The notes: generated by a model from the letters alone, not told the origin. A stretch of DNA of 26,449 nucleotides from an uncultured Bacteroidales bacterium (GCA_902768605.1 CACXLY010000030.1:1-26449), one strand, 5' to 3'. Counted from the first letter of the stretch, positions 7,693-15,989 are shown. Made by a program: numbers and translations.

Positions 7693-9174
7693 ATGGCAAA
7701 AGAATTGGATTTCCTCACAAAACGCAGTGAGGACTACAGCAAATGGTACAACGAACTGGTGGTTAAGGCCGACCTGGCAGAGCAGAGCGACGTGCGCGGC
7801 TGCATGGTCATCAAGCCTTATGGATACGCTATCTGGGAGAAGATGCAACGCACCCTCGACGACATGTTCAAGGAGACGGGTGTGCAGAACGCCTATTTCC
7901 CCCTGCTCATCCCCAAGAGCTTCCTCTCGAAGGAGGCAGAGCACGTGGAAGGCTTCGCTAAGGAGTGCGCCGTCGTCACACACTATCGTCTGAAAACCAA
8001 CGAGACACACGATGGTGTGGTGGTTGACCCGGCTGCTAAGCTGGAGGAGGAGCTCATCATTCGCCCCACTTCCGAGACCATCATCTGGAACACGTTCAAG
8101 AACTGGATTCAGTCATATCGCGACCTGCCCCTGCTGGTCAACCAGTGGTGCAATGTGATGCGATGGGAGATGCGCACCCGCCTCTTCCTGCGCACCAGCG
8201 AGTTCCTCTGGCAAGAGGGTCACACGGCTCATGCCACTCGCGAAGAGGCCGAGGCACGCGCCCAGCAGATGCTCAAGGTCTATGCAAAGTTTGCAGAAGA
8301 GTATATGGCTGTGCCTGTGGTTCAGGGCGTCAAGAGTGAGACGGAACGCTTTGCCGGTGCTCTCGACACTTATACCATCGAGGCCATGATGCAGGACGGA
8401 AAGGCCCTGCAGAGCGGCACCAGCCACTTCCTCGGCCAGAACTTCGGCAAGGCCTTCGAGGTGCAGTTCCTCAACAAGGAGAACAAGCCTGAATACGCTT
8501 GGGCAACCTCTTGGGGTGTCAGCACACGACTCATGGGCGCGCTCATCATGACTCACAGCGACGACAACGGCCTCGTGCTGCCTCCTCCCCTCGCTCCCAT
8601 TCAGGTGGTCATCATCCCCATTGGCGGCAAGCCCGAACAGATGGCTGCTGTGGATGCTGCGGTCGCTCCCATCATCGAGGAACTCAAGAAGAAGGGCATC
8701 AGCGTCAAGTACGATAATGCCGACAACAAGCGCCCGGGCTTCAAGTTCGCGGACTATGAGCTGAAGGGCGTGCCAGTCCGTCTTGTCCTTGGTGCAAGAG
8801 ACTTGGAGAACGGCACAGTCGAGGTGATGCGCCGAGATACCTTGGAGAAAGAAACGCGTCCGTTGGAATGCATCACAGCCTATGTGGAGCAGTTGCTTGG
8901 CGACATTCAGAAGAACATCTTCACGAAGGCCAAGACCTTCCGCGATGCCCATATCTACGAGTGCGACAACTATGAGGAGTTCAAGGAGCGTGTCAAGGAC
9001 GGCGGCTTCTTCCTCTGCCACTGGGACGGCACAGCCGAGACCGAGGCTCGCATCAAGGAAGAGACGCAGGCCACCATCCGCTGTGTGCCCTTCGGTTTCG
9101 AGCAGACACCCGGCACAGATATGGTAACAGGCAAACCAAGCAAGGCGCGTGTCCTCATCGCAAGAAGCTACTAA
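7693..9174 (+). CDS. proS: Prolyl-tRNA synthetase (short, archaeal/eukaryotic-like type)
   Basis: The 493-residue cytoplasmic enzyme attaches proline to tRNA-Pro. It opens with [19 protein letters not shown] and [16 protein letters not shown], typical of the type that lacks the editing insertion of the long bacterial enzyme. Class II synthetase signatures are RPTSE (about 123-127) and [21 protein letters not shown] with HTAHAT following (about 157-182). The C-terminal anticodon-binding domain starts near VVIIPIGG, and a zinc-site-like C-terminal extension follows. The length fits the family. A clear promoter lies upstream. Its last 26 bp overlap the annotated start of the MFS gene. Confidence 0.97.
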   Translation: MAKELDFLTKRSEDYSKWYNELVVKADLAEQSDVRGCMVIKPYGYAIWEKMQRTLDDMFKETGVQNAYFPLLIPKSFLSKEAEHVEGFAKECAVVTHYRLKTNETHDGVVVDPAAKLEEELIIRPTSETIIWNTFKNWIQSYRDLPLLVNQWCNVMRWEMRTRLFLRTSEFLWQEGHTAHATREEAEARAQQMLKVYAKFAEEYMAVPVVQGVKSETERFAGALDTYTIEAMMQDGKALQSGTSHFLGQNFGKAFEVQFLNKENKPEYAWATSWGVSTRLMGALIMTHSDDNGLVLPPPLAPIQVVIIPIGGKPEQMAAVDAAVAPIIEELKKKGISVKYDNADNKRPGFKFADYELKGVPVRLVLGARDLENGTVEVMRRDTLEKETRPLECITAYVEQLLGDIQKNIFTKAKTFRDAHIYECDNYEEFKERVKDGGFFLCHWDGTAETEARIKEETQATIRCVPFGFEQTPGTDMVTGKPSKARVLIARSY

Positions 9175-10501
9175 AAGAGCCCCCTCCCTCAATCCCTCCC
9201 CCGAGGAGGAGGGAAGAAGGCGGCGAGAAAGCCTCCCTCCTCGGGGGGAGGTTTGGAGGGGGGCTTGGTTCATTACCCTCTTTGCTGCAGAAGAGATTCC
9301 CGCGGCCATCGTCACCTATGTGGCCCTGCTGATGTTGCTCCAGCTGGGGCTGACGCCAGCTCTGGCCACACTTTGTTCAGCCCTCCTCTTCCTGCCTTGG
9401 GTGCTGAAGTCCTTCATGCGCTCGTGGGTAAGAAGGGTGGGGAACTTCAAGCAGACGCTGCATTTCATCGAGGGCTCGCTCTTCGTCAGCCTTGTGGTGC
9501 TGGCCGTGTCCTTCAAGAAGGGACCAGTCGCTGTATTCCTTGCCCTGTTCCTCGTCAGCCTGCTCTGTGCCTGGCACGAACTGGCGGCACGAATGTACTA
9601 TGAGCGGATGCTGCGGCCCGCCTTCCAACGCTTGCTGACGGCTCCCAAACTGGCATTCTCGCAGATAGCCGTCATCTTCACCTATGGCGCCCTCATCTTC
9701 CTCGTCGGCACCCTGCAGGTCTATTTCCGGCAGATGATTCGCTACTCGTGGGCGATGGGGTGCTATGTGGCAGCCGGGCTCTTCCTCTTCTTCACCTTCT
9801 ATCATCTCATTTGTCTGAGGAGTCCTCGCGTGGGAGACGGCGGAGCAAGGCATAGTGTGGGTGCTTCCGTCAAAGCAGAGTTGCGCCTCATCGACCGCAT
9901 CCGTCATCAGGACCACTGGTGGCAGCCAGTCCTCATCCTCCTGCTGCTCCTGCTGCCGCAAGGACTTATGTTCAACGCGCGCGTACTATATTTATATGAT
10001 ACCCACGCAAACGGTGGCTTGGGCTGCTCCATTCAGGAGATAGGCTTCGCTCAGGGCACAGTCGGCGTGATAGCCTTCAGTCTGGGACTTTTCCTCGGCC
10101 GACACCTCATCAGGCGCTATTCCCTGGAGCGGCTCTTCTGGCCGATGGCTCTCAGCATCGTCCTCTCACCGCTGGTCTATCTCGGCATGACCATCCGCCA
10201 GCCCGAAAACCTCTGGCAACTGTGCCTCTGCACCACGACCGCACAACTCCTCTTCGGCTTCGGACTGAGCGTTTGCCGACTTCCTGTCAGCACCATATCA
10301 GGCGCCCGCTACCGCAATACCATCAACATGCTGCAGATACCGCTTGTCTCGGCTGCTCTCTTCATCCCATTGGCTATTAGCGGTTTGCTGGCACAGCTGC
10401 TCGGCTACAACACCTATTTCCTCGTCAATTCCCTCTGTGCCCCACTTTGTCTGCTGGGCATCTTCCTCCTGAAGCGTAGGGAAATTCCTCCCACACTTTA
10501 G
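9149..10501 (+). CDS. MFS transporter, AmpG-like; N-terminus encoded by a palindromic repeat
   Basis: The 450-codon frame encodes a polytopic membrane protein of about 12 predicted segments, beginning with [22 protein letters not shown] and ending with a short basic tail ([11 protein letters not shown]). The first segment resembles the AmpG/muropeptide-permease branch of the major facilitator superfamily, but the substrate cannot be read from sequence. The only in-frame ATG before the first helix is at 9149, inside proS. The 25-30 residues after it ([12 protein letters not shown] to [12 protein letters not shown]) are the translation of the GC-rich repeat at 9180-9264 and are probably not original protein. 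The true start could be a non-ATG codon after the repeat, or the repeat is translated as an extension. Confidence 0.85.
   Translation: MSSSQEATKRAPSLNPSPEEEGRRRRESLPPRGEVWRGAWFITLFAAEEIPAAIVTYVALLMLLQLGLTPALATLCSALLFLPWVLKSFMRSWVRRVGNFKQTLHFIEGSLFVSLVVLAVSFKKGPVAVFLALFLVSLLCAWHELAARMYYERMLRPAFQRLLTAPKLAFSQIAVIFTYGALIFLVGTLQVYFRQMIRYSWAMGCYVAAGLFLFFTFYHLICLRSPRVGDGGARHSVGASVKAELRLIDRIRHQDHWWQPVLILLLLLLPQGLMFNARVLYLYDTHANGGLGCSIQEIGFAQGTVGVIAFSLGLFLGRHLIRRYSLERLFWPMALSIVLSPLVYLGMTIRQPENLWQLCLCTTTAQLLFGFGLSVCRLPVSTISGARYRNTINMLQIPLVSAALFIPLAISGLLAQLLGYNTYFLVNSLCAPLCLLGIFLLKRREIPPTL
9180..9264. repeat. GC-rich hairpin repeat (copy 2 of 4), large inverted form
   Basis: An 85-bp element with a left arm rich in CCCCCTCC and CCTCCCCCGAGGAGG and a right arm that is its near reverse complement (CCTCCTCGGGGGGAGG followed by GGAGGGGGG). 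It begins 5 bp after the proS stop codon and is read through in frame by the MFS gene. In RNA it should form a long, stable hairpin. Confidence 0.85.
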
Positions 10502-10535
10502 GGAAAAACATCCTTCTCCCCCCAATATTTCGCCG

Positions 10536-10543
10536 TACCTTTG
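10536..10543 (+). promoter_or_regulatory. Probable promoter of the small Arg/Glu-rich protein gene
   Basis: TACCTTTG fits the downstream box. No good TTG/TTTG box is seen about 20 bp upstream, so the call is moderate. It would give a leader of roughly 130 nt before the start at 10683. Confidence 0.5.
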
Positions 10544-10565
10544 CCATTGCAATAAGGAAGCAATG

Positions 10566-10634
10566 GCGACTACGGGCTGCGGCTCAGCGAAGTTAAGCAA
10601 GCTTACCTCCGCGTTCACCTTGCACCGTAGTTGC
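10566..10634 (+). promoter_or_regulatory. Structured 5' leader (unassigned)
   Basis: The 10-bp segment gcgactacgg (10566-10575) pairs with ccgtagttgc (10625-10634) with one G-U pair. Inside the loop, taagc-aa-gctta forms a smaller hairpin. This makes a closed structure of about 70 nt near the 5' end of the predicted transcript. I do not recognise it as a known riboswitch family. Confidence 0.4.
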
Positions 10635-10682
10635 ATCAGAAACAAGAAACCAGATTGTTTAACACTCTTAAAAGCAAAGGTT

Positions 10683-11105
10683 ATGAAAAAGATGATTTAC
10701 TTCGCTGTATTCGCCATCATGATGGCAATCGGCAATATGAATGTGAACGCCAAGGTTAATGCAAAGCATAATGGGTATCACATGAACGACAGAGGAATTG
10801 TTGAAGTAGGCTACGATGCTCATCATCACGACGTTTATGCCGGACACCGCAATCACCGGTTGTCGAAGCACGAGCGCAGAATGCTTGAAGAGCGTCGCCG
10901 CATGGAAGAACTCAGAAGGATGGAGGAGCGCAGAAGGATGGAGGAAGCCCGCCGCATCGAAGAAATGCGCCGCATTGAGGCTCACCGCCGCCACATGGCT
11001 CATCATCACGAAGTGGTAGTAGTTGACAATAATGTTGCTGCCGGCGTGGCAGGCGTAGCAGCTGGTGTGGCTGTCGCAGCTTTCGTCAGCGCACTTATGA
11101 AGTAG
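10683..11105 (+). CDS. Small secreted protein with Arg/Glu/Met helical repeats
   Basis: The 140-residue precursor starts at 10683 (MKKMIYFAVFAIMMAIGN), chosen because it gives a proper signal peptide ending about VNA; the frame stays open upstream to 10563 but that part reads as leader. The mature protein has three parts. A His-rich N-terminal stretch (YDAHHHDVYAGHRNHR) comes first. A block of about 45 residues follows, built of ERRRMEELRRMEE-like units that should form one long charged helix or coiled coil. A Gly/Ala/Val C-terminus (AAGVAGVAAGVAVAAFVSALMK) could insert in a membrane. I do not recognise the family. The His patches could bind metal; this is a guess. It is a single gene followed by a strong terminator. 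Confidence 0.75.
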   Translation: MKKMIYFAVFAIMMAIGNMNVNAKVNAKHNGYHMNDRGIVEVGYDAHHHDVYAGHRNHRLSKHERRMLEERRRMEELRRMEERRRMEEARRIEEMRRIEAHRRHMAHHHEVVVVDNNVAAGVAGVAAGVAVAAFVSALMK

Positions 11106-11147
11106 AACAGAAAGAAAGGAAATGTAAAAATGAAGACAATAAAATGA

Positions 11148-11183
11148 GAGGCAGACGAAACTGATTCGCCTGCCTCCTTTTTT
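11148..11183 (+). terminator. Rho-independent terminator
   Basis: GAGGCAG-a-CGAA, a 5-nt loop and TTCG-c-CTGCCTC form a 12-pair-class stem with one mismatch, followed by CTTTTTT. It lies between the convergent small-protein gene and the aminotransferase gene and may serve both directions. Confidence 0.88.
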
Positions 11184-11200
11184 GTGTTTTTGTGAATGTC

Positions 11201-12397
11201 TTATTGCAGTCTTGCCAAGGTCTCTTTGATGCGTCGCATGGCCTCCGTGATGTTCTCATCGCTGGTGGCGTAGCTCATGCGGAAGCACTCGGGCGAGCCA
11301 AAGGCGTCACCGCCGACGGTTGCCACGTGCCCCACTTCCAGCAGGTACATGGCGAGGTCGGTGCTGTTGTTTATCACGCGGTCGCCGTCCTTCTTGCCGA
11401 AGAAGCTGCTGCACTTGGGGAAGAGATAGAAGGCACCCTGAGGATTGTTGACCTCGAGGCCGGGTATCTCTTTTGCCAATTTGACGATGAGATTCTTGCG
11501 GCGCTCAAAAGCTTGGCGCATGTCCTCGACACATTGCTGAGGACCGGCAAAGGCGGCTTCTGCGGCCTTCTGGCTGACCGAGCAAGGGCCGCTGGTGTAT
11601 TGTCCCTGCAGCTTGTTGCAGCCCTTCACTATCCACTCGGGAGCTGCGATGAAACCGATGCGCCATCCTGTCATGGCATAGGCTTTGCTGACGCCGTTGA
11701 TGACGACCACTCTCTCCTTGATTTCGGGGAACTGAGCCATGCTGGCGTGCTCGCCGACGTAGTTGATGTGCTCGTAAATCTCGTCGGCAATGACGATCAC
11801 TTGCTCGTGGCGAAGCAGCACATCCTTCAGCGCCTCGAGTTCCTTCTTGCTGTAAACGGAGCCCGTCGGATTGCTGGGCGAGCAGAGGATGAGGGCCTTC
11901 GTCTTGGGTGTGATGGCAGCCTCGAGTTGCTCCGGCGTTATCTTGAAGTCCTGCTCGATGGTGGCTTCTACGAAGACAGGCGTGCCCTCGGCCAGCAATA
12001 CCATTTGCGGGTAGCTCACCCAATAGGGAGCGGGGATGATGACCTCGTCGCCCGCGTTCACGATAGCCATGATGGTGTTGCAGACGCTCTGCTTGGCACC
12101 GTTGCTGCAAAGGATTTGCGAGGGCGCATAGTCCAAGCCGTTCTCGTTCTTCAGCTTAGCCACGATGGCTTTCTTCAACTCAGGATAGCCAGGCACGGGA
12201 GAGTAGCGGCTGTAGTTGTCCTCGACTGCCTTGATGGCAGCAGCCTTGATGTGGTCGGGCGTGTTGAAGTCGGGTTCGCCCACACTCATGTTAATCACGT
12301 CGACGCCTTGTGCCTTGAGTTCGCTGCTGCGCTGACTCATGGCAAGCGTTGCGCTGGGTGAGAGGCGTTGCAGTCTCTCGGAAAGATTTGTGTTCAT
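11201..12397 (-). CDS. aspC: Class I pyridoxal-phosphate aminotransferase, probably aspartate aminotransferase
   Basis: The 398-residue cytoplasmic enzyme probably exchanges the amino group between aspartate and 2-oxoglutarate (family inference; related class I enzymes accept other amino acids). Visible fold-type I features are the SVGEPDFNTP substrate loop (38-47), GYPELKKAI (70-78), SNPTG (175-179, N176), ADEIYEH (204-210, D205 and Y208), SKAYAMTGWRIGF (237-249, PLP lysine K238) and FRMSYA near the end (substrate carboxylate arginine about 373). This is the arrangement of the Ib aspartate aminotransferase group. It lies 166 bp downstream of ribBA on the same strand, so transcription may be shared. 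The intervening DNA is repeat, with no clear promoter. Confidence 0.93.
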   Translation of the reverse strand: MNTNLSERLQRLSPSATLAMSQRSSELKAQGVDVINMSVGEPDFNTPDHIKAAAIKAVEDNYSRYSPVPGYPELKKAIVAKLKNENGLDYAPSQILCSNGAKQSVCNTIMAIVNAGDEVIIPAPYWVSYPQMVLLAEGTPVFVEATIEQDFKITPEQLEAAITPKTKALILCSPSNPTGSVYSKKELEALKDVLLRHEQVIVIADEIYEHINYVGEHASMAQFPEIKERVVVINGVSKAYAMTGWRIGFIAAPEWIVKGCNKLQGQYTSGPCSVSQKAAEAAFAGPQQCVEDMRQAFERRKNLIVKLAKEIPGLEVNNPQGAFYLFPKCSSFFGKKDGDRVINNSTDLAMYLLEVGHVATVGGDAFGSPECFRMSYATSDENITEAMRRIKETLARLQ

Positions 12398-12433
12398 TGC
12401 GATATAATTTATTTACGATTTGACGATCAATTT

Positions 12434-12490
12434 AATTTACGATTTGACGATTTACTATTTACGATTTATTTACGATTTAGTAATTTAATT
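12434..12490 (-). repeat. 57-bp AT-rich dispersed repeat, copy B
   Basis: The reverse complement of this stretch matches 3842-3898 at 55 of 57 positions. It lies just upstream of the aminotransferase start, whereas copy A lies just after the end of the ATPase gene. Confidence 0.85.
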
Positions 12491-12514
12491 ATTTACAGGG
12501 TTCATAGGGCTGTT

Positions 12515-12543
12515 CTCCCCTCCTTTGGAGGGGTCGGGGGAGG
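12515..12543. repeat. GC-rich hairpin repeat (copy 3 of 4)
   Basis: CCCCTCC (12517-12523), loop TTT and GGAGGGG (12527-12533) form a perfect 7-bp hairpin, followed by a further GGGGGAGG. It lies 21 bp downstream of the ribBA stop and could act as a 3' end or RNA-stabilising structure for ribBA. Confidence 0.8.
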
Positions 12544-12563
12544 CTGTTGTTTGAGGCTTTTCC

Positions 12564-13769
12564 TTACAGCTTGTGCCCCATTCGTGTCCGCTTTGTCTCG
12601 AGGTAGCGGCGGTTGTATTCATTCGGCTCGACCACGATGGGAACGTTCTCGACGATGGTGAGTCCGTAGCTTTCGAGGCCGACGCGCTTGACGGGATTAT
12701 TGGTGATGAGCCGCAGCTTGCCGACACCCATCTCGCGGAGTATCTGGGCACCGACGCCGTACTCTCGTTCGTCGGGACGGAAGCCGAGGTGTATGTTGGC
12801 ATCCACCGTATCGTCGCCTTGCTCCTGCAGCTTGTAGGCCGCAATCTTGTTCATCAGTCCGATGCCACGACCTTCCTGGCTGAGATAGACGATGAGGCCC
12901 TTGCCTTCTTTTTCAATCATGCGCATCGATTTGTGGAGTTGCTCGCCGCAGTCGCATCGCTGGCTGCCGAAGATGTCGCCCGTCATGCAGCTCGAGTGCA
13001 TGCGGACCAGCACGGGCTCGTCCTCCGTCCATGTTCCTTTGTAGAGGACAACATGCTCCAGTCCGTTGCTCTTCTGGCGGAAAGGAATGATGTGGAAGTG
13101 TCCGTCGGCTGTCGGCATGTCAGCTTCCACGCCTCTCTCGACGAGCGATTCCTGCTTGAGACGATAGGCGATGAGGTCGCGGATGCTGATAATCTTGAGA
13201 TTGTGCTCGCGGGCCACCTCCTTGAGCTGCGGCATGCGGGCCATCGTGCCGTCTTCGTTGAGGATTTCGATGAGAGCGGCGGCGGGCTTGAGACCGGAGA
13301 GGCGTGCGAGGTCCACGGCAGCTTCCGTATGTCCTGCCCTGCGGAGAACGCCCTTGTCCTGCGCATAAAGGGGGTTGATGTGACCGGGTCGGCCGAAGTC
13401 GGATGGCTTGCGGCTGGGGTCGGCAAGAGCCTTGATGGTCGCTGCGCGGTCGTGCGTGCTGACTCCCGTCGTGCAGCCCTCCAGCAGGTCCACCGTCACG
13501 GTGAACGGCGTGCCGAGCATGCTGGTGTTTTCCACCACCTGATGGTCCAGCTCGAGTTCTGCCGCGCGGCTCATCGTGATGGGAGCGCAGAGCACTCCTC
13601 TGCCGTTGCGCAGCATGAAATTAACCTTTTCGGGCGTTATCATTTCGGCAGCCGTGATGAAGTCACCCTCGTTCTCGCGGTCTTCGTCATCCACCACGAT
13701 AACGAACTTGCCCTGACGGAAGTCTTCGAGAGCCGCCTCGATGGAGCTCAGTTCTAATTCATAATCCAT
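12564..13769 (-). CDS. ribBA: Bifunctional 3,4-dihydroxy-2-butanone-4-phosphate synthase / GTP cyclohydrolase II
   Basis: The 401-residue protein supplies both precursors of riboflavin: the N-terminal RibB half makes dihydroxybutanone phosphate from ribulose 5-phosphate, and the C-terminal RibA half opens GTP. RibB shows [13 protein letters not shown] (25-37) with the acidic metal-binding loop and the family STHDRAATI and GRPGHINPL motifs. RibA shows the zinc-binding [28 protein letters not shown] and LGFRPDERE. Length and domain order are standard. No FMN riboswitch is visible in the short upstream gap. It lies 79 bp after the permease gene on the same strand, so the two are probably co-transcribed. 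Confidence 0.97.
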   Translation of the reverse strand: MDYELELSSIEAALEDFRQGKFVIVVDDEDRENEGDFITAAEMITPEKVNFMLRNGRGVLCAPITMSRAAELELDHQVVENTSMLGTPFTVTVDLLEGCTTGVSTHDRAATIKALADPSRKPSDFGRPGHINPLYAQDKGVLRRAGHTEAAVDLARLSGLKPAAALIEILNEDGTMARMPQLKEVAREHNLKIISIRDLIAYRLKQESLVERGVEADMPTADGHFHIIPFRQKSNGLEHVVLYKGTWTEDEPVLVRMHSSCMTGDIFGSQRCDCGEQLHKSMRMIEKEGKGLIVYLSQEGRGIGLMNKIAAYKLQEQGDDTVDANIHLGFRPDEREYGVGAQILREMGVGKLRLITNNPVKRVGLESYGLTIVENVPIVVEPNEYNRRYLETKRTRMGHKL

Positions 13770-13794
13770 AATTTATAATTCATAATTTATAATT
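13767..13794. repeat. Perfect 14-bp tandem duplication at the ribBA start
   Basis: cataatttataatt occurs twice head to tail, and the first copy begins with the ribBA start codon (CAT on this strand). Related AT units (aattcataatt) recur at 17281-17310. It is the probable ribosome-loading leader of ribBA; there is no Shine-Dalgarno sequence. Confidence 0.8.
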
Positions 13795-13811
13795 GATCCC
13801 TATCATATCTT

Positions 13812-13859
13812 CCCGAGGGGAGGCTTCCTATTCCTCCCCATCTGGGAGTTAGAGAGGGG
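13812..13859. repeat. GC-rich hairpin repeat (copy 4 of 4), overlapping a coding end
   Basis: GGGGAGG (13817-13823) pairs with CCTCCCC (13833-13839) across a 9-nt loop, with outer GGGAG/GAGGGG runs. Its right edge overlaps the last codons and stop of the LptF/G-family gene (13849), so the repeat writes the C-terminal residues TPL. Confidence 0.75.
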
Positions 13860-15756
13860 TCTTTTTTAATATTCTTGCAGTGATGAGATGGTTGAGTCGT
13901 TCTATGTTTCTCAGGTCGAGTCTGAGCCTCAGTCTGAAGCGCCAGATGCGCAGATAGACAAGCAGTCCGAGCGGGAAGACGATGCCGAATAACATGTTGA
14001 GGCGTTTACTCGTGAAGGGCCTCGTGTGGGCGCTCGGGTTGATGATGGGGTACTCGTTGATGTACATGAGCAGCACGTTGTCGCGGCTGTTGTGGAGTTC
14101 CTCGATGATGGCTTCGAGGCGGTCGGAGAGCTCCATAGCGTGCTTGTCCTGTCCGGGGTTGAAGAAGATGTCGAAATAGTTTGGGATGCGGCGCAGGTGC
14201 ATAGTCTTGCGGCATTCGATGCAGTACTCCGAGAGGTCGCTGAGTCGCTGGGGCAGGGTAGCGTAGTCGGGGTCGTTGATGATGACCTCCTTTCGGTCCA
14301 GCTTTCTGCTTGCGCGCAGGCCGAACAGCTTCATGAAGAAGTTCTTGTAGCCCTCGATGTTGAAGACCACGCTGTCGCTGTTGGCCTTGTGCGTCAGGAA
14401 GATGCCCGTGCCGAGCAACACGACGGAGCTGAGCCACGCCCCGCTTTCTATCGTCCATGCCGCCACCTTCGCATTGTTCTCGCCAGCCTGGTTGACGATG
14501 TAGTAGAAGATGAAGATGATGACGCTCACCACGACAGGCACGCCCAGTCCTCCCTTTCGGATGATGGCTCCCAGCGGTGCTCCGATGAAGAAGAACAGCA
14601 GGCACGCCAGGCTCATCGTGAACTTCTTGTACCACTCGATGCGGTGCTTTCGGACGTTCAGGTTTCTGTCGCCCGTCTCGAGGGCTCGGAACTCGCATTC
14701 CGCATGCATCGTCTCGGCCTTGCTGACGGCGTTCCGCCAAGCCTTGACGCGCTGGTCGTCGTGCAGGGCTATGTAGAGCGAGTCGAAGGGCGGCATGTCC
14801 TGCGCCTCAGCCACGATGGCGAGCGAGTCCTTCGTCCCGACGGGCAGGCTTTTCCGCATGTACCATTGCAGCATGTTCTGGTAAATCATGTGACGGGCGC
14901 TGTCGGCTTTATGGCTGAGCGAATCAACGGCGTGCTGTATTTCGCTCAGATTCTTGGTCTGCGCGTTGTGCGAGAAAAGCTCGGCGTCCATCAGGTTGAA
15001 GTTGCCGTCGAAGACGATGATGTCCTCCTCCTTGATAAACGACTCGCGCATGTATGGCACGTTGGCCCTCAGCATCTGACTGCTCTGCGCGTCCATGTTG
15101 CGGAAGCGTTCGCCTCCCCAGAGCGTCAGCTTGAGGTGCATCTTGTCGGCGGTGCTCTGCAGTCGGCCGCTGTCGGCCAGCACGATTTGCGTATCGTTGT
15201 AGCCGCCCGCGTTCGTGTAAATCATCACGCCATAGAGCATGCCCGTCTCGCGGTCCTTATGCTCGACGTAGAGGTTGTAGCCGGGAATCTCGCTGTAAAA
15301 GATGCCCTCGGGTATCTCCAGCTCGGGGCTTTTCTGCTTCATGCTCCAGGCCAGGCGCGAGAGTTCGCGCATGGCATAGGGGCTGACCATGTTCTGGAAG
15401 ATGAAGCTGGCGCCTGCGATGAATGTCGCTACGAAGATGAGGGGCGCCAGGATGCGGACGAGCGGTATGCCGGCCGACTTCATGCTGAGCAGCTCGAAGT
15501 GTTCGCCCAGGTTGCCGAACGAGATGAGGCTGGCCAGCAGGACGGCCAGAGGCACCGAGCGGGGGATGAGCGTCAGGCTGCTGTACCAGAAGAACTTCGC
15601 CAGCAGGTCGATGGTGAGGCCCTTGCCGATGAGGTTGTTCATCCACATCCACAGGAACTGCATGACGAAGATGAAGAGACAAATGAAGAACGTCCCCGCG
15701 AAGAGCAGCAGGAACCCCTTGATGATGTAGATGTCGAGTTTCTTAATAATCTTCAT
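13849..15756 (-). CDS. LptF/LptG (YjgP/YjgQ) family permease
   Basis: The 635-residue inner-membrane protein belongs to the family that, with the LptB ATPase, pulls lipopolysaccharide out of the inner membrane toward the LptC/A/D bridge. The N-terminus has the family pattern: LDIYIIKGFLLLFAGTFFIC as first membrane segment, then a second hydrophobic segment with SLTLIPRSVPLAVLLASLISFGNL. A large periplasmic region follows, and further membrane segments lie at about 385-475 (MSLACLLFFFIGAPLGAIIRKGGLGV). It is much longer than the roughly 360 residues of the E. coli proteins, with a C-terminal cytoplasmic-looking extension after about 490 and a last hydrophobic segment near 590. I cannot tell LptF from LptG. 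The gene is promoter-proximal in a ribBA-containing transcript. Confidence 0.9.
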   Translation of the reverse strand: MKIIKKLDIYIIKGFLLLFAGTFFICLFIFVMQFLWMWMNNLIGKGLTIDLLAKFFWYSSLTLIPRSVPLAVLLASLISFGNLGEHFELLSMKSAGIPLVRILAPLIFVATFIAGASFIFQNMVSPYAMRELSRLAWSMKQKSPELEIPEGIFYSEIPGYNLYVEHKDRETGMLYGVMIYTNAGGYNDTQIVLADSGRLQSTADKMHLKLTLWGGERFRNMDAQSSQMLRANVPYMRESFIKEEDIIVFDGNFNLMDAELFSHNAQTKNLSEIQHAVDSLSHKADSARHMIYQNMLQWYMRKSLPVGTKDSLAIVAEAQDMPPFDSLYIALHDDQRVKAWRNAVSKAETMHAECEFRALETGDRNLNVRKHRIEWYKKFTMSLACLLFFFIGAPLGAIIRKGGLGVPVVVSVIIFIFYYIVNQAGENNAKVAAWTIESGAWLSSVVLLGTGIFLTHKANSDSVVFNIEGYKNFFMKLFGLRASRKLDRKEVIINDPDYATLPQRLSDLSEYCIECRKTMHLRRIPNYFDIFFNPGQDKHAMELSDRLEAIIEELHNSRDNVLLMYINEYPIINPSAHTRPFTSKRLNMLFGIVFPLGLLVYLRIWRFRLRLRLDLRNIERLNHLITARILKKTPL

Positions 15757-15763
15757 CGCCTCA

Positions 15764-15781
15764 TGCGCACTTTGGTGCGCA
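15764..15781. promoter_or_regulatory. Hairpin/operator-like palindrome at the LptF/G-family transcription start
   Basis: TGCGCACTTTGGTGCGCA has a 7-bp perfect stem and a 4-nt loop. It touches the promoter -7 box (15787-15780) and ends 7 bp before the start codon, so it covers the predicted transcription start and the short leader. Confidence 0.6.
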
Positions 15782-15809
15782 AAGGTACGAAATTATTTTG
15801 TAACGGCAA
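15780..15809 (-). promoter_or_regulatory. Promoter of the permease-ribBA(-aspC) transcript
   Basis: On the minus strand TTG (15809-15807), a 19-bp spacer and TACCTTTG (15787-15780) match the consensus. The start codon of the permease is 23 bp beyond the box. Confidence 0.8.
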
Positions 15810-15868
15810 TAGAAACCCACGTTAATAAACCTTATAAAGTCGGGTTTTGCAGCAGGGTAAAAAAAATG

Positions 15869-15950
15869 CCACGTGTGGCGTTGGCATTTCCCACACGTGG
15901 CGTTGGCTTTTCCCACGTGTAGCGTTGGACGTTCCCACACGTGGCGTTTT
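15869..15950. repeat. Tandem array, 22-bp period, four copies
   Basis: Copies of ccacacgtggcgttgg or its close variants start at 15869, 15891, 15913 and 15935, exactly 22 bp apart. Each copy holds a palindromic CCAC(A/G)(C/T)GTGG-type core, separated by short pyrimidine-rich gaps. No reading frame on either strand looks real. Confidence 0.9.
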
Positions 15951-15989
15951 TTATTAATATAATTTGAGCGTTACTGCACTCGATAAGCA

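Noticed and set aside
9149..9270. Frameshift or pseudogene call for the MFS gene
   Set aside because: The frame is open from 9149 to 10501 with all membrane segments. The odd N-terminus is explained by the repeat, not by a broken gene.
10560..10640. tRNA or other known structural RNA
   Set aside because: The paired arms were checked, but there is no cloverleaf, T-loop or CCA-type end.
14026..15825. 599-codon plus-strand frame opposite the LptF/G-family gene
   Set aside because: It is a GC-rich codon shadow rich in D/E/V/H. The minus-strand frame has membrane segments and family features.
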